From Dehalobacter sp. CP (GTDB lineage Bacteria; Bacillota_B; Desulfitobacteriia; Desulfitobacteriales; Syntrophobotulaceae): 64,000 bases of DNA. The notes under the pieces were generated by a model. That model was given only the letters and a program-made list of their open reading frames with translations. It was not told the DNA's origin and made no database searches. Positions 35,349-44,385 of this stretch are shown here, piece by piece; the first letter of the stretch is position 1, and each line of letters opens with the position of its first letter. The translations under genes were made by a program, and so were the position numbers. The DNA is taken from the NCBI GenBank assembly GCA_009910795.1, contig VMEE01000023.1, positions 42,674 through 106,673 of the forward strand, given 5' to 3'.

Positions 35349-37602
35349 TAGCCTTTCTTTAATTACTAATAATGCTTTCCCTAAAACTTCATGGTATATG
35401 GATGCGGTAGCTGCAACCAATTGGATTAAATTAAAAAACCTTGTAAGGGTATATCCGATTATTTATGTAGATTCAGATTTTACAATTGATATATCAGACT
35501 CCTGTTTACTGCTTCAGGATGTCAAATTTATTGGCACCGGCAAAACAATCACCGTCACGACATCCAACAACACTAGACACGCTTTTAAAATTGGCGCGGA
35601 AGGGCTTAATATTCGGTTTGAGGGCGTTAAATTCGTTCTGAATTTCTTGGGGTATCTCGTCAGTGGTGATGGTACCGATGGAAAATTATCCTTGAACGTT
35701 AATTCCTTCAAGGTGCGAAACTGTGATATTTCAGGTTATGGGCTGTTTTGTTGTTTTTACATCAAAGGCAACGAATCAGGCACACAGGACACGTATCAAG
35801 TGTGGGTGCGGGAAACTGAGATTATTGACAATACAATTCATGATCTTCCGGCAGATTACTACGTATATGCACCAAATGAACCCACAAACTACACCACTTG
35901 CGGTCTGTTTATCATTAATCAAATTTCAATAGAAAGTATCACAATTGAAGATAATATCTTATCAGAGTGTGGTCATACTGTATTCCAAATGAAAAACCGA
36001 AACACCTACAATTCCAGGAAATCCATTAAAATATGCCGTAACAAACTTGTGAATTCGGACGCTTGTTGGGGAATGTTTAATCAAAATTATACGTATTATG
36101 TATTTGCAATTGCCGAAGCTGATCTTGTGATATACGAGGATAATCATGTCGAAGGTATGAAAATATCTGACCAAACACCAGGCGGTTATGGGGCTGCGCT
36201 ATACGACTGTTACACCAAAGCAGATACCTTTATTTACAAAAATAATGTTTGGAAAAATAACATGGCGTTTTATGTCACTAAAGATATCGATCCTATCGTT
36301 AGAGACGACAACAACAGTTATATGCTTAAGTGCAAGGGTTGTTATAACGTATTTGCTAAAGGAAACAAATTCATACTTGAGCAAGATTTCTTAACTCGTT
36401 TGTGTGCCGATACAAATATAACTAATAGATATATTGCAATAATGGACTGTTCATCTGATGATGAGGCGTTTTCATTAGGACAAACGCGGTGGGAATACAA
36501 AAATAATATGGTCCGTGTTCCAAGATTGCGGTTTGAGAGTGAGCAGAATACTAGATACTCTTATAAATTTGAGGATAACGACATTTACTGCGATTATCTT
36601 AAGGGTTATATCATTTATACCGGGGTAAACTTTTATCCATACCGAAGCATTATAAATAATAAAATAAAAAGTCTATATACGGAGTCAAGTTTTGGTAATT
36701 CAGCAGGATCAGCGAATGCGTACACAGTAACCATCGACGGAATTACATCCTACACAGACGGATTAACTATTACTGTAAAAATCAATACCTCTAATACAGG
36801 AGCATCAACCATCAACGTCAATACTTTGGGTGATGTGAGTATTCGTAAAACAGATGGAATAGTATTAACGTCAGGTGCTTTAGTGAGTGGTAGTAGCTAT
36901 ACTTTGAGATATAACGCTGCTCGTGGATACTTTCAGCTACAATTATTAGATAGTTTTAGAATTTACTACGGAGTCGGTAACGTTCCCTATGAGTCAGTCA
37001 TAGGATCTAGCTTTATCGTTAAAGATAATGATATTGATGTACCAAACTTCTATCCTGCTAATTATGGCACAAACAATGCCAACGCTATCAACTATCTGGA
37101 GTTTGAGAAGTTTATTTGTATAGACAATATTTTTCCTGTTAAATGGGAAATGCAGAGCTTAACTGGACGAGCAATTTTCCGAAACAACATTTATAAAAGT
37201 CCAGGTATCTCTACGATAAGATACCCTTTAAAATTCCTTGAGCCTAATAATGAAATCAAGGAAACGGTTCCGCTGTCATTTAGTGTCGTTACCTTTTCTA
37301 TGGGGCAAATTGCAACGACAGTCAACGTCACCATACGGTTGGCCTTAAAATTACTGGATACATCAGGCAACATATCAACTTATGAGGCTGTCCTTAAGCA
37401 TACACCTACAGAATTTTATATAAATGGCGCTAAAGCCTGCGACGTTGTTGCAGAAGCGACAAATTATAGCGCTTCTGCTGTAGGGGAATTCGTTTTGTCC
37501 CTTAAACATTTGTCCTATGATGCGCTATCTGTGGTCGCGACCAACGCCGGTGGAAGGAATTATGTTTTTGCGGATATCAGCTTGACATCTATGTCTAATT
37601 AA
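35335..37602 (+). CDS. Right-handed beta-helix, phage tail-spike-like protein
   Basis: This 755-residue protein is rich in Asn, Ile, Val and Tyr with short repeating beta strands such as DNTIHDLP, SITIEDNILSECG and IRFEGVKFVLN, the pattern of pectate-lyase-like parallel beta-helices used by phage tail spikes. Residues about 455-545 form an inserted Gly/Thr/Ser-rich domain (INTSNTGASTINVNTLGD) typical of phage tail fibres. The last 120 residues form a distinct C-terminal domain. There is no signal peptide. No other phage genes adjoin, so it is a stray or domesticated tail module, perhaps one that binds or cleaves glycans. Confidence 0.7.
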   Translation: MSRFNSLSLITNNAFPKTSWYMDAVAATNWIKLKNLVRVYPIIYVDSDFTIDISDSCLLLQDVKFIGTGKTITVTTSNNTRHAFKIGAEGLNIRFEGVKFVLNFLGYLVSGDGTDGKLSLNVNSFKVRNCDISGYGLFCCFYIKGNESGTQDTYQVWVRETEIIDNTIHDLPADYYVYAPNEPTNYTTCGLFIINQISIESITIEDNILSECGHTVFQMKNRNTYNSRKSIKICRNKLVNSDACWGMFNQNYTYYVFAIAEADLVIYEDNHVEGMKISDQTPGGYGAALYDCYTKADTFIYKNNVWKNNMAFYVTKDIDPIVRDDNNSYMLKCKGCYNVFAKGNKFILEQDFLTRLCADTNITNRYIAIMDCSSDDEAFSLGQTRWEYKNNMVRVPRLRFESEQNTRYSYKFEDNDIYCDYLKGYIIYTGVNFYPYRSIINNKIKSLYTESSFGNSAGSANAYTVTIDGITSYTDGLTITVKINTSNTGASTINVNTLGDVSIRKTDGIVLTSGALVSGSSYTLRYNAARGYFQLQLLDSFRIYYGVGNVPYESVIGSSFIVKDNDIDVPNFYPANYGTNNANAINYLEFEKFICIDNIFPVKWEMQSLTGRAIFRNNIYKSPGISTIRYPLKFLEPNNEIKETVPLSFSVVTFSMGQIATTVNVTIRLALKLLDTSGNISTYEAVLKHTPTEFYINGAKACDVVAEATNYSASAVGEFVLSLKHLSYDALSVVATNAGGRNYVFADISLTSMSN

Positions 37603-37607
37603 AACTT

Positions 37608-37635
37608 CGCAAAAGATCCAGTTTACGAACCAAAT
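37608..37635. repeat. Direct repeat right of the tail-spike module
   Basis: This is the partner of 34621-34645; it shares CCAGTTT(A/G)CGAACCAAAT and the preceding GCAAA block, with one inserted base. Confidence 0.55.
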
Positions 37636-37701
37636 TTAATGGGCTGACAAATAACTGACTCGTTCAGCAACCTGTATGTATGGCGCAAACGCAGTATAGC
37701 T

Positions 37702-37729
37702 AAAAAAATGAGGCCCTTCTGAGGGCCTC
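37702..37729 (-). terminator. Rho-independent terminator of the lipoprotein gene
   Basis: On the minus strand, GAGGCCC-tcagaa-GGGCCTC is followed by ATTTTTTT. It lies about 80 bases after the stop of the lipoprotein gene. Confidence 0.85.
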
Positions 37730-37807
37730 TAAAAAACTTAAGAAATCGTATATACCAGAGAAAAGCAATCACTTTTTGCTAAAGTCAGAATTTGGCTTGA
37801 TTCAACC

Positions 37808-38900
37808 TTATTTCAATAAAATCTCATAAAGCTCTCTGGTTCCTGATTTTTTGACGTAAAGCTTATAACTTTCAGCGTCTGTCGGTAATTCGTATACCCA
37901 ATTCCCATTTTCTGTAATGCCCTGAGATAGTTCCCGGTAATCCAGATAATTGTCAATGGTATTCGTGCTGTCGGCATAGGTCTTAAACTCTCGGTTTTTA
38001 TTATCGACAACAATTAAGTTAGGCGGGAAGGTGAATGCTTTGTTACTCGTGTTGGTCACGTCAGCATTAACGATCACGAACTTCGCGCCTTCTTTGGCGG
38101 TTTTGTCATAACTATATTTAGAGGAGATTGTTTGTTTTTCTTCTACATGATTTACTCTGAGTTTAATCGAGGTAAGGATGATTTCATCGCCAACAGCTTT
38201 GGGGATAATAGTTAAGTTCTCTTTTTTAGCCTGTTCCATGAAGCTGTTTGTTCCCTGACCGGCACCATCGGAAGATGAATTGATATTTTTGTTTAATTCC
38301 TTGGTAACCGAAATGAAATTAGACAGAAAAACATCTAAGAGTTCATCATTCGGTTGGGAGATATACCAGTGGCGATTAACTTTGATTAATTGAACATTGA
38401 TAGATTTTTCCGCATAAGATTCTTGAATAGTCGCCTTGTGTTTTTGCATGGCAGACATCAGCATTTGTTCTATTTCTTCGTCCTTTATCTCAACACCTGT
38501 GGTGGCTGAAGTAAAAGCTTCAGTAAATACATCCTGAAGCACTGCCTTAAGAAGGGGTTCGCCGTTCATATACTTTATATCAACAGTGAGGGTAGCCTTA
38601 TCATTTTCTATTTTCGGCTCCTTTACAGTGTATGTTATTTTCGCCGCGTTTTCTTGGAAATAGTCCAAAAAATATTTTTGAGACTGGCTTTTACTGTCTT
38701 CTCCATCCCCTATGAGATCTAAAATTTTTGTTTTACTATTTGAGTCTGTTGGATCCACCATCGAAGCCATTTGGGCTAAGTCAAACTTCTTGCCGGCCTC
38801 AATAAAGGAGGTTACCGTTGATTCCGGGCTGGGAATATTGGCACAACCGGCAATAAAAAACAATCCGATCATTAATTAAGAGGCCTGTCAGTTTTTTCAT
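37808..38900 (-). pseudogene. Lipoprotein gene with a frameshift in the signal peptide
   Basis: The frame from 38872 gives 354 residues and starts MIGLFFIAGCANIPS, which contains a lipobox but lacks a basic N-terminal region. An ATG at 38900, with AGGGGTGG upstream, gives MKKLTGLLI in another frame. Deleting one A near 38872-38876 joins them into MKKLTGLLIMIGLFFIAGC, an ordinary lipoprotein signal. The mature part has an N-terminal DUF4878-like region and a C-terminal DUF4352-like domain (about 225-350; GAKFVIVNADVTNTSNKAF). Its role is unknown; extracytoplasmic binding is likely. Either the gene is damaged, phase-variable, or one base is wrong. Confidence 0.65.
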
Positions 38901-39075
38901 TTTTTCCACCCCTTTTTTACCTTTCAAATATATCGTTTATGGGTCTTGATGAACCATTATGACATTGTTTTAAATAACTATTTCCAGATATAATTCTTAT
39001 GTTATAATACAATAAATTATAAAAATATAAATAAAGAAATTTTACTATTCAATGATAGAGAAGAGGATAAGCATT

Positions 39076-39342
39076 ATGAAAATCAAAGAAGGGTATCTGG
39101 TCAGAAAAATTGCCGATTGTTATATTGTCGTTCCAGTCGGGGAACGTGTTATTGAATTCAAGGGGATCATGACGCTTAACGATACAGGGAATTTTATTTG
39201 GCGGGGTCTGACCGAAGATATATCTTACAATCAATTGTTGGCTTCTATTTTGGATGAATATGAAATCGATGAGGTCACAGCCAAAGCGGACCTGGATGAT
39301 TTTATTCAGAGTGCCCGTGAAAGCGGAGTGCTGGAGGAATAA
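39076..39342 (+). CDS. PqqD-like peptide-binding protein
   Basis: This 88-residue PqqD family protein has VRKIADCYIVVPVGE, then LNDTGNFIWRGL and a C-terminal helical acidic part. PqqD-like domains are RiPP recognition elements that bind a leader peptide and present it to the modifying radical SAM enzyme. I chose ATG 39076, with AGAGGA 8 bases upstream, over the in-frame ATG 39052. It is 2 bases before the radical SAM gene, so the pair is co-translated. Confidence 0.88.
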   Translation: MKIKEGYLVRKIADCYIVVPVGERVIEFKGIMTLNDTGNFIWRGLTEDISYNQLLASILDEYEIDEVTAKADLDDFIQSARESGVLEE

Positions 39343-39344
39343 AT

Positions 39345-40472
39345 ATGGAGAATAATAATAACGAGATTGCCCGGAAGTGGGAAAGCTCGGAAATGACCCT
39401 GGCAGGATATGCTGCCCAAAGACATGTACCTTTGGGTGGTACTTTTGAATTAACGGCTCGATGTAATCTGAAGTGTAAAATGTGCTATATACGCTTGGAT
39501 AAAGCGCAGATAGATCTTATCGGCAGGGAAAAGACCGCTGATGAGTGGATTACCCTTGGAAAAGAAGCCATTCAAGCTGGAACACTAAACCTATTGATTA
39601 CCGGTGGGGAACCACTATTGCGCCCTGATTTTGCAGAGATATATTCAGCGTTGACCATGATGGGATTTATTATTACGTTAAATACCAATGCAACACTTAT
39701 CAATAGTGAAATACTTAAACTTTTTAAGAAATATCCACCTACTGCGACAAATGTAACATTGTACGGGGCTACTCCTGAAACATATCAGTCTATTTGCGGC
39801 AACAGGGAAGCATTTTACAATACAATAAGCGGTCTGGAAATGTTAGCAGATATCCCAACGGTTCTCGAAGTTCGTACAACTTTTATTAAGGACAATCGGC
39901 ATGAATTAAATGCCCTTCGTAAGATAGCTAACCGATACACCAAACGCTTTGCTATTAATACAAAAGTGAATAAGGCTGTGCGCGGAGCCTGTTCCGATGC
40001 AGAAAACTGCAGACTAACACCAGCTCAGTTATTTGATTTAGCTGAAGAGAACGGGGAATATTATCGATCTCTAAATAGTGAAACAGAATTTGCTTTGGAA
40101 AAAAATATGGATACTGATAATTATATTCATGCACTAGAGTATTTTCATCTTCCTCCTCAAATTCTTACTTGTCTTGCAGCAAAATCAATGTACTGGATTA
40201 CCTGGGATGGGAAGATGCTTCCATGTGGTTCGTTCACCAGTCCCTACACATTACCTTTTAAAGAGGGGTTTCAATCTGCTTGGGACCGGTTGCCAACTTT
40301 ATTTGAGAAGATAAAACTCCCACAGGAATGTATGAAGTGTGAATATGCAAATGGACAATGCTCCAACTGTCCAGCAATTCTTCAATCAGAGTCAGGTTCT
40401 TTTGACAAAATTTCATCATACATTTGTGAAATTGCACAAGAGCGGTCGAAACGACGTAAAAAATTAAAATAG
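39345..40472 (+). CDS. Radical SAM/SPASM peptide-modifying enzyme
   Basis: This 375-residue radical SAM enzyme has the cluster motif CNLKCKMCYIRL at about residues 39-50. LLITGGEPLLRPDF follows. A C-terminal SPASM region holds auxiliary-cluster cysteines in CLAAKSMYWITWDGKMLPCG and CMKCEYANGQCSNC. SPASM proteins of this size modify RiPP precursors, making thioether or carbon-carbon crosslinks or epimerising residues. The PqqD-like gene is 2 bases upstream and a 59-residue peptide gene is 67 bases downstream, so this peptide is the predicted substrate. The chemistry cannot be predicted. Confidence 0.92.
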   Translation: MENNNNEIARKWESSEMTLAGYAAQRHVPLGGTFELTARCNLKCKMCYIRLDKAQIDLIGREKTADEWITLGKEAIQAGTLNLLITGGEPLLRPDFAEIYSALTMMGFIITLNTNATLINSEILKLFKKYPPTATNVTLYGATPETYQSICGNREAFYNTISGLEMLADIPTVLEVRTTFIKDNRHELNALRKIANRYTKRFAINTKVNKAVRGACSDAENCRLTPAQLFDLAEENGEYYRSLNSETEFALEKNMDTDNYIHALEYFHLPPQILTCLAAKSMYWITWDGKMLPCGSFTSPYTLPFKEGFQSAWDRLPTLFEKIKLPQECMKCEYANGQCSNCPAILQSESGSFDKISSYICEIAQERSKRRKKLK

Positions 40473-40539
40473 GACTAGACAGAATTTGGATTATATGATA
40501 GTTTGAATTTAGTTATATGTTTTTTGTGAGGTGTTTCAT

Positions 40540-40719
40540 ATGAAAAAAGAATATACTAAGCCAATGCTTGATGCTAGGGAGTATGCTCAGTTTGAAAGTG
40601 TATTTGCTGATTGTAACAAGGGAAATGCTGGTGTAGGCTGCATTGACAATGTTTCGGATTGGACTCCAACTGGTTCATCTTATGCAGCATTTGGTGAACA
40701 AAAAGGACCCAAAAAATAA
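40540..40719 (+). CDS. Candidate RiPP precursor peptide, 59 residues
   Basis: This small peptide opens MKKEYTKPMLDAREYAQFES, a plausible leader like those in lasso and other kinase-associated RiPPs. It has just two cysteines, Cys25 and Cys34, in VFADCNKGNAGVGCIDN. The core is likely the C-terminal 35 residues, which contain Ser39, Ser46 and Ser47, Trp41 and a basic end (KGPKK). ATG 40540 has GTGAGGTG at 40526-40533; the in-frame GTG at 40531 lies within that site. The peptide sits between its putative radical SAM enzyme and a terminator. The precursor role is inferred from position and size. Confidence 0.72.
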   Translation: MKKEYTKPMLDAREYAQFESVFADCNKGNAGVGCIDNVSDWTPTGSSYAAFGEQKGPKK

Positions 40720-40733
40720 ATTAATAACAAAAA

Positions 40734-40758
40734 AAGGCACACATTGTGTGTCTTTTTT
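40734..40758 (+). terminator. Intercistronic terminator after the precursor gene
   Basis: AAGGCACACA pairs with TGTGTGTCTT (one G-T wobble), followed by a T run. It separates the precursor from the kinase gene and would keep precursor mRNA in excess over downstream genes. Confidence 0.85.
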
Positions 40759-40778
40759 AAATTATAAGGGGATAAATG

Positions 40779-41639
40779 ATGCCAAAGTTCTCTATTGGAG
40801 ATTTAATAATAAACATATTGGCTCCTGATTGGGCAATACATGAAAACTTTAAATTATTTACAACTAAAGAAGGAGAACCCGATATCGAATGCCGGGTTAT
40901 TTTTCAGGGGCATCAGGATATTTCTGTTGAAGGGGCTCAATTAATCATGGAAACACCTAAGAATAAAATATATGAAATAAACGGAAATATCTTAAATATT
41001 AGCGGAGATAGAAAAGCTTACAGCATAACATCTAAGGATTGGTCAGCGTATAAAATATATATTAATTCGGAGTATAATAATCCAAATAATGAAGAGATTA
41101 TTCAAAAAGTTAAAAATGGAATTTTAGCATCTTTACGCGATTTACTAGTTGGAGCATTGGCACAAAAAAATGGTTTAATTATTCATTCCAGCACCATTAT
41201 CTGGCAGGATAAGGGAATTGTGTTCTCTGCGCCTTCAGATACCGGAAAAACTACACATACCCTCTTATGGCAGCAAATGTATCAAACACCGGTTTTGGAT
41301 GGGGATGTTACTGCCTGTAGGATTAATAAAGATACTCCAGTAGTCTATGGACTTCCATGGTGCGGTACATCAGGTCAATTTATCAATGCCAGCGTTCCTC
41401 TTGGGGCAATCGTATTTCTTCAGCAGTGTCAAGAGAACAGTATTATTAAGCTTGATTTTCAGGAAGCATTTCTGCGGCTTACCGCAAGATGTTTTCTTTT
41501 GCCTTGGAACCAAAGATTGATGGATCAATACTTAAATACGATTCAAAAAATTGTAGAAAAAGTTAGTTGTTATCTATTGAATTGTCTGCCAAACCAAGAA
41601 TCAGTAGAGTTGGTGAAGGAATGCCTGAAAAAACAATAA
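40779..41639 (+). CDS. HPr-kinase-like protein, kinase 1 of the RiPP locus
   Basis: This protein of about 287 residues has a C-terminal HPr kinase/phosphorylase-like P-loop domain: Walker A FSAPSDTGKTTHTLLW, then VLDGDVTACRI and the family mark YGLPWCGTSGQF. The N-terminal 120 residues are a variable beta-rich domain. HPr-kinase-like proteins in some lasso-peptide clusters phosphorylate the precursor peptide, so a precursor-kinase role is proposed here by analogy. ATGs at 40776 and 40779 are both possible, with AAGGGG at 40766-40771. The stop overlaps the next gene by 19 bases. Confidence 0.82.
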   Translation: MPKFSIGDLIINILAPDWAIHENFKLFTTKEGEPDIECRVIFQGHQDISVEGAQLIMETPKNKIYEINGNILNISGDRKAYSITSKDWSAYKIYINSEYNNPNNEEIIQKVKNGILASLRDLLVGALAQKNGLIIHSSTIIWQDKGIVFSAPSDTGKTTHTLLWQQMYQTPVLDGDVTACRINKDTPVVYGLPWCGTSGQFINASVPLGAIVFLQQCQENSIIKLDFQEAFLRLTARCFLLPWNQRLMDQYLNTIQKIVEKVSCYLLNCLPNQESVELVKECLKKQ

Positions 41640-42130
41640 ACCAAAATTTTATTCCGGCTATTGTATGGTCAAATGCGTTGCTGCCTATTTTAGCTGAAGG
41701 GCATCTGCTGAAATTACCTATTGAAGGGTTAAGTATGTATCCTTTGCTTGTAGGGCGAAGGGACGAAGTGCTTCTGGCGGATGTCACAGGTAAGAAACTT
41801 CGACGAGGTGATATTGTCCTATATGTCCGACAAAATGGGACCCATGTCTTGCATCGGATCCATCATATTGACCTAAATAATTACTATATGTTTGGTGATG
41901 CTCAGACCTGGATTGAAGGTCCAATAAATGAAGATAATGTTCTGGGAGTTGCTATTTCAGTGATCAGAAACGGAAAAGCAATTGAATGCAATTCGTTTGG
42001 ATATCGGTTTATATCCCAGATATGGATGGCAATGCGTCCTGCTAGACCCTTGATCCTAAAAATCATTGATCGTATACCAATTATTGTTAAAATATTGAAT
42101 ATTATCCTGCGTCCAATTCATTCAAAATAA
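41621..42130 (+). CDS. S24/S26-type peptidase, candidate leader peptidase
   Basis: A 169-residue protein of the LexA/signal-peptidase fold, with the nucleophile in IEGLSMYPLLVGRRDEV. RRGDIVLYVRQNGTHVLHRI follows; a His is found where many members have the catalytic Lys, as in SipW-type enzymes. A hydrophobic C terminus may contact the membrane. Cleaving the modified precursor from its leader is a reasonable guess. I chose ATG 41621; earlier in-frame codons lie in the kinase gene. Its end overlaps the convergent kinase 2 gene by 29 bases. A broken paralogue lies at 44797-45147. Confidence 0.75.
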   Translation: MPEKTINQNFIPAIVWSNALLPILAEGHLLKLPIEGLSMYPLLVGRRDEVLLADVTGKKLRRGDIVLYVRQNGTHVLHRIHHIDLNNYYMFGDAQTWIEGPINEDNVLGVAISVIRNGKAIECNSFGYRFISQIWMAMRPARPLILKIIDRIPIIVKILNIILRPIHSK

Positions 42131-42971
42131 CTTTATGCACAAGTTCGACGGCTTCTTGGTCCGGCCGGCATTGTAAAAGGTAAATAGGGGTGGAAGCAAT
42201 GATGCGGGCGATGTGGCTGAGCGCCAGATCCATTAAACGCCGGTCATGGTAAGGCAAAAGAAAACGGGGCAGCAGGCAGGATGATAATTCCGGTTCCTGG
42301 AGTCGATGCAGGCTATTATTATCATTTTGCTCCAGGACTATGATGGCATTTAACGGGGCGCTTGTATTCAGGTGTTTATGACTCGAACCACACCAGGGAG
42401 TTCCGTGGATGGTGATTTTTTCCGCAGATCGTTTCAATATCGGGCTGCTGTCATCATTGATGACAGTAGCCCCCCTATAGGTTTCCCACAGCTGAGCTTG
42501 GGTCGATTTTCCTGTTCCGGCCGGTGCGGTAAAGGCAATTCCTTTGTCCCGCCACTTGGTCGCGGAAGCATGGAGAATAATCCCTTGATGGAGTAGAATC
42601 AGGTTGCGGATCACTATATTGCTGAAAAACTTAAAAACTGCAAGCTGTTGGTCGGAGAGATCCTTGATGTATTCGATAGATACCTGCCGCCAGTCCTTTG
42701 CAGCCGTTAATTTGCAGACAGGCCCGAAAGGGTAGAGCGGGGTGGAAAGATAAACGGAAAACCCATCTTCATTTTCACTGTGAGTATACCATTTTAAACC
42801 GTCTTCATATAAAAACCTTCCCTGAGAAGGGGATAGCTCGGAACATTGCAGGAAATTCACCTCGCAGTCCGCAGCTCCATCAGACTCAGATACGTAAGAC
42901 GTAAATTCTTCGGGCATGTTTTTTAAATTAGTTTGAAAGTCGATAATCAATCCCGCGATATCATAGCGCAT
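42102..42971 (-). CDS. HPr-kinase-like protein, kinase 2 of the RiPP locus
   Basis: About 290 residues. Walker A reads FTAPAGTGKSTQAQLW, followed by VINDDSSPI and the shared HGTPWCGSSHKHLN. The C-terminal tail YLLQCRPDQEAVELV resembles that of kinase 1 (YLLNCLPNQESVELV). The N-terminal domain differs, so the two kinases may act on different peptides or residues. ATG 42971 is preferred (GGAGA upstream); an ATG-initiated extension to 43001 is less likely. The gene points toward the peptidase gene and overlaps it by 29 bases, an arrangement repeated in the broken module at 44.4-45.3 kb. Confidence 0.82.
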   Translation of the reverse strand: MRYDIAGLIIDFQTNLKNMPEEFTSYVSESDGAADCEVNFLQCSELSPSQGRFLYEDGLKWYTHSENEDGFSVYLSTPLYPFGPVCKLTAAKDWRQVSIEYIKDLSDQQLAVFKFFSNIVIRNLILLHQGIILHASATKWRDKGIAFTAPAGTGKSTQAQLWETYRGATVINDDSSPILKRSAEKITIHGTPWCGSSHKHLNTSAPLNAIIVLEQNDNNSLHRLQEPELSSCLLPRFLLPYHDRRLMDLALSHIARIIASTPIYLLQCRPDQEAVELVHKVILNELDAG

Positions 42972-43224
42972 CAAGCAAATCTCCGATCCTATAGATAACA
43001 CAAGAGCCTGGCATTCTGTCAGGCTCTTTAAAATATTACATTACTTTACGGCTATTAAAAACCTTTCATAAAATATTTTTCATCTACCCCTTAGCCATAG
43101 CTTTGCAGTTGTCATTTAAAAAAATGCAGTAACTGGCAGAATCAACTTGTTAGTCATCTCAATGTAGAACAAGCTAGAAATTATACCATATAATGTAATA
43201 AATATATAAAAGGAAGGTTATCCT

Positions 43225-44319
43225 ATGGATGTTACGAGTAATGTCCAAATATTGGGCAGTCCGTTCACAAAATCAACCTTTGCAAAAAATGTTTGGGATA
43301 TGCAAGTCTTTAACGGGCATATATATCTTGGGCATGGAGATTTTAATACAAGCTCAGGCCCAATTCCAGTTATTTATTTTGACCCTGCAACAAGCAAATT
43401 TGTGACGCATTTTACTGTGGATGAAGAAGAAATAAACGTATTCAAAGTGCTTAACGGTAAGCTATTCATTCCAGGGATAGACGCCAGAGACGACTGGAAT
43501 TTTGGAAATATTTATGCTATAGGAAGTAATAATAGCTGGATAAAATACAGAACGGTTCCTCAGGCAGCTCATGTTTTTGATATCGCTTATTATCACGGTA
43601 AACTTTATACGGTAACAGGTACAACAAGAACATGTTGGGGAGAGGTCTTAGTATCAGAAGATATGGGGGTTTCATGGCAAAGCCAAGTCCCTGGCAATGC
43701 ATCAAACTGGCTGTTTACAGGAAATTGGGGAATATCGTTATTTGAATTGGGTGGAAAGCTCTATGCTGCAGGAAGAATGCTTTTTTTATCTCCAACGGAG
43801 CTTGCGGGAAACACTGGGAACTACGCCAGATTTGTGGAGATAGATGGTGATAATGCGCAAATACAACTTTACTCAAAATATTTTGCACCTGGAATAGACC
43901 TTCGGTATGGTTACTACCTCAAAAAGAACATTGTATTTCATAATCAGCTCGTATTTATTTGTCAAAACAGGATCGCTTCGAATTGGAAGCCGAATTCGAT
44001 GTATGCTGCCATTTCGTTGGATAAATCAAGAAAAATTATTTTCCCTGAGATTTCGGCGGTTCCGGCAGATATTCTGAATAGAGATTCTTCAATTTACGTC
44101 TTAACTTTTATCAAGACCGCATCCAAAAATTATACCAATATCATTTACAAATCGAGTGATCTTGAAAATTGGAATGAGGTATTTAGATTCAATACCGATA
44201 CCTTTGCCAGATCATTTGAGGAACTGAATGGGGACTTTTATTTTGGCCTAGGATGCGATACTGACTATGTTTCTCCTAATACCGGAAACATCCTGAAGGT
44301 TGCACAAAGAGTATATTAA
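43225..44319 (+). CDS. Hypothetical beta-propeller-like protein
   Basis: This 364-residue protein has repeating segments of the form NGHIYLGHGD, NGKLFIPGID, HGKLYTVTG, GGKLYAAG and NGDFYFGLG, roughly every 50 residues, suggesting a six- or seven-bladed propeller. VSEDMGVSWQSQVPG and KSSDLENWNEV resemble Asp-box-type blades. There is no signal peptide. I do not recognise the family. GGAAGG precedes the ATG. It lies between the intact kinase-peptidase-kinase module and its broken copy, so it may be part of that system or an insertion within it. Confidence 0.65.
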   Translation: MDVTSNVQILGSPFTKSTFAKNVWDMQVFNGHIYLGHGDFNTSSGPIPVIYFDPATSKFVTHFTVDEEEINVFKVLNGKLFIPGIDARDDWNFGNIYAIGSNNSWIKYRTVPQAAHVFDIAYYHGKLYTVTGTTRTCWGEVLVSEDMGVSWQSQVPGNASNWLFTGNWGISLFELGGKLYAAGRMLFLSPTELAGNTGNYARFVEIDGDNAQIQLYSKYFAPGIDLRYGYYLKKNIVFHNQLVFICQNRIASNWKPNSMYAAISLDKSRKIIFPEISAVPADILNRDSSIYVLTFIKTASKNYTNIIYKSSDLENWNEVFRFNTDTFARSFEELNGDFYFGLGCDTDYVSPNTGNILKVAQRVY

Positions 44320-44385
44320 CCGTGCTGAAGCTGATAATGATTAATACCTTCAGGTACAAACGTCAGATATCGGTAGAGGATGTAT

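Noticed and set aside
34839..37602. Complete prophage
   Set aside because: No terminase, portal, capsid, integrase or lysis genes are nearby.
39345..42130. Lasso-peptide biosynthesis cluster
   Set aside because: No asparagine-synthetase-like cyclase or transglutaminase-like protease is present; a radical SAM enzyme is.
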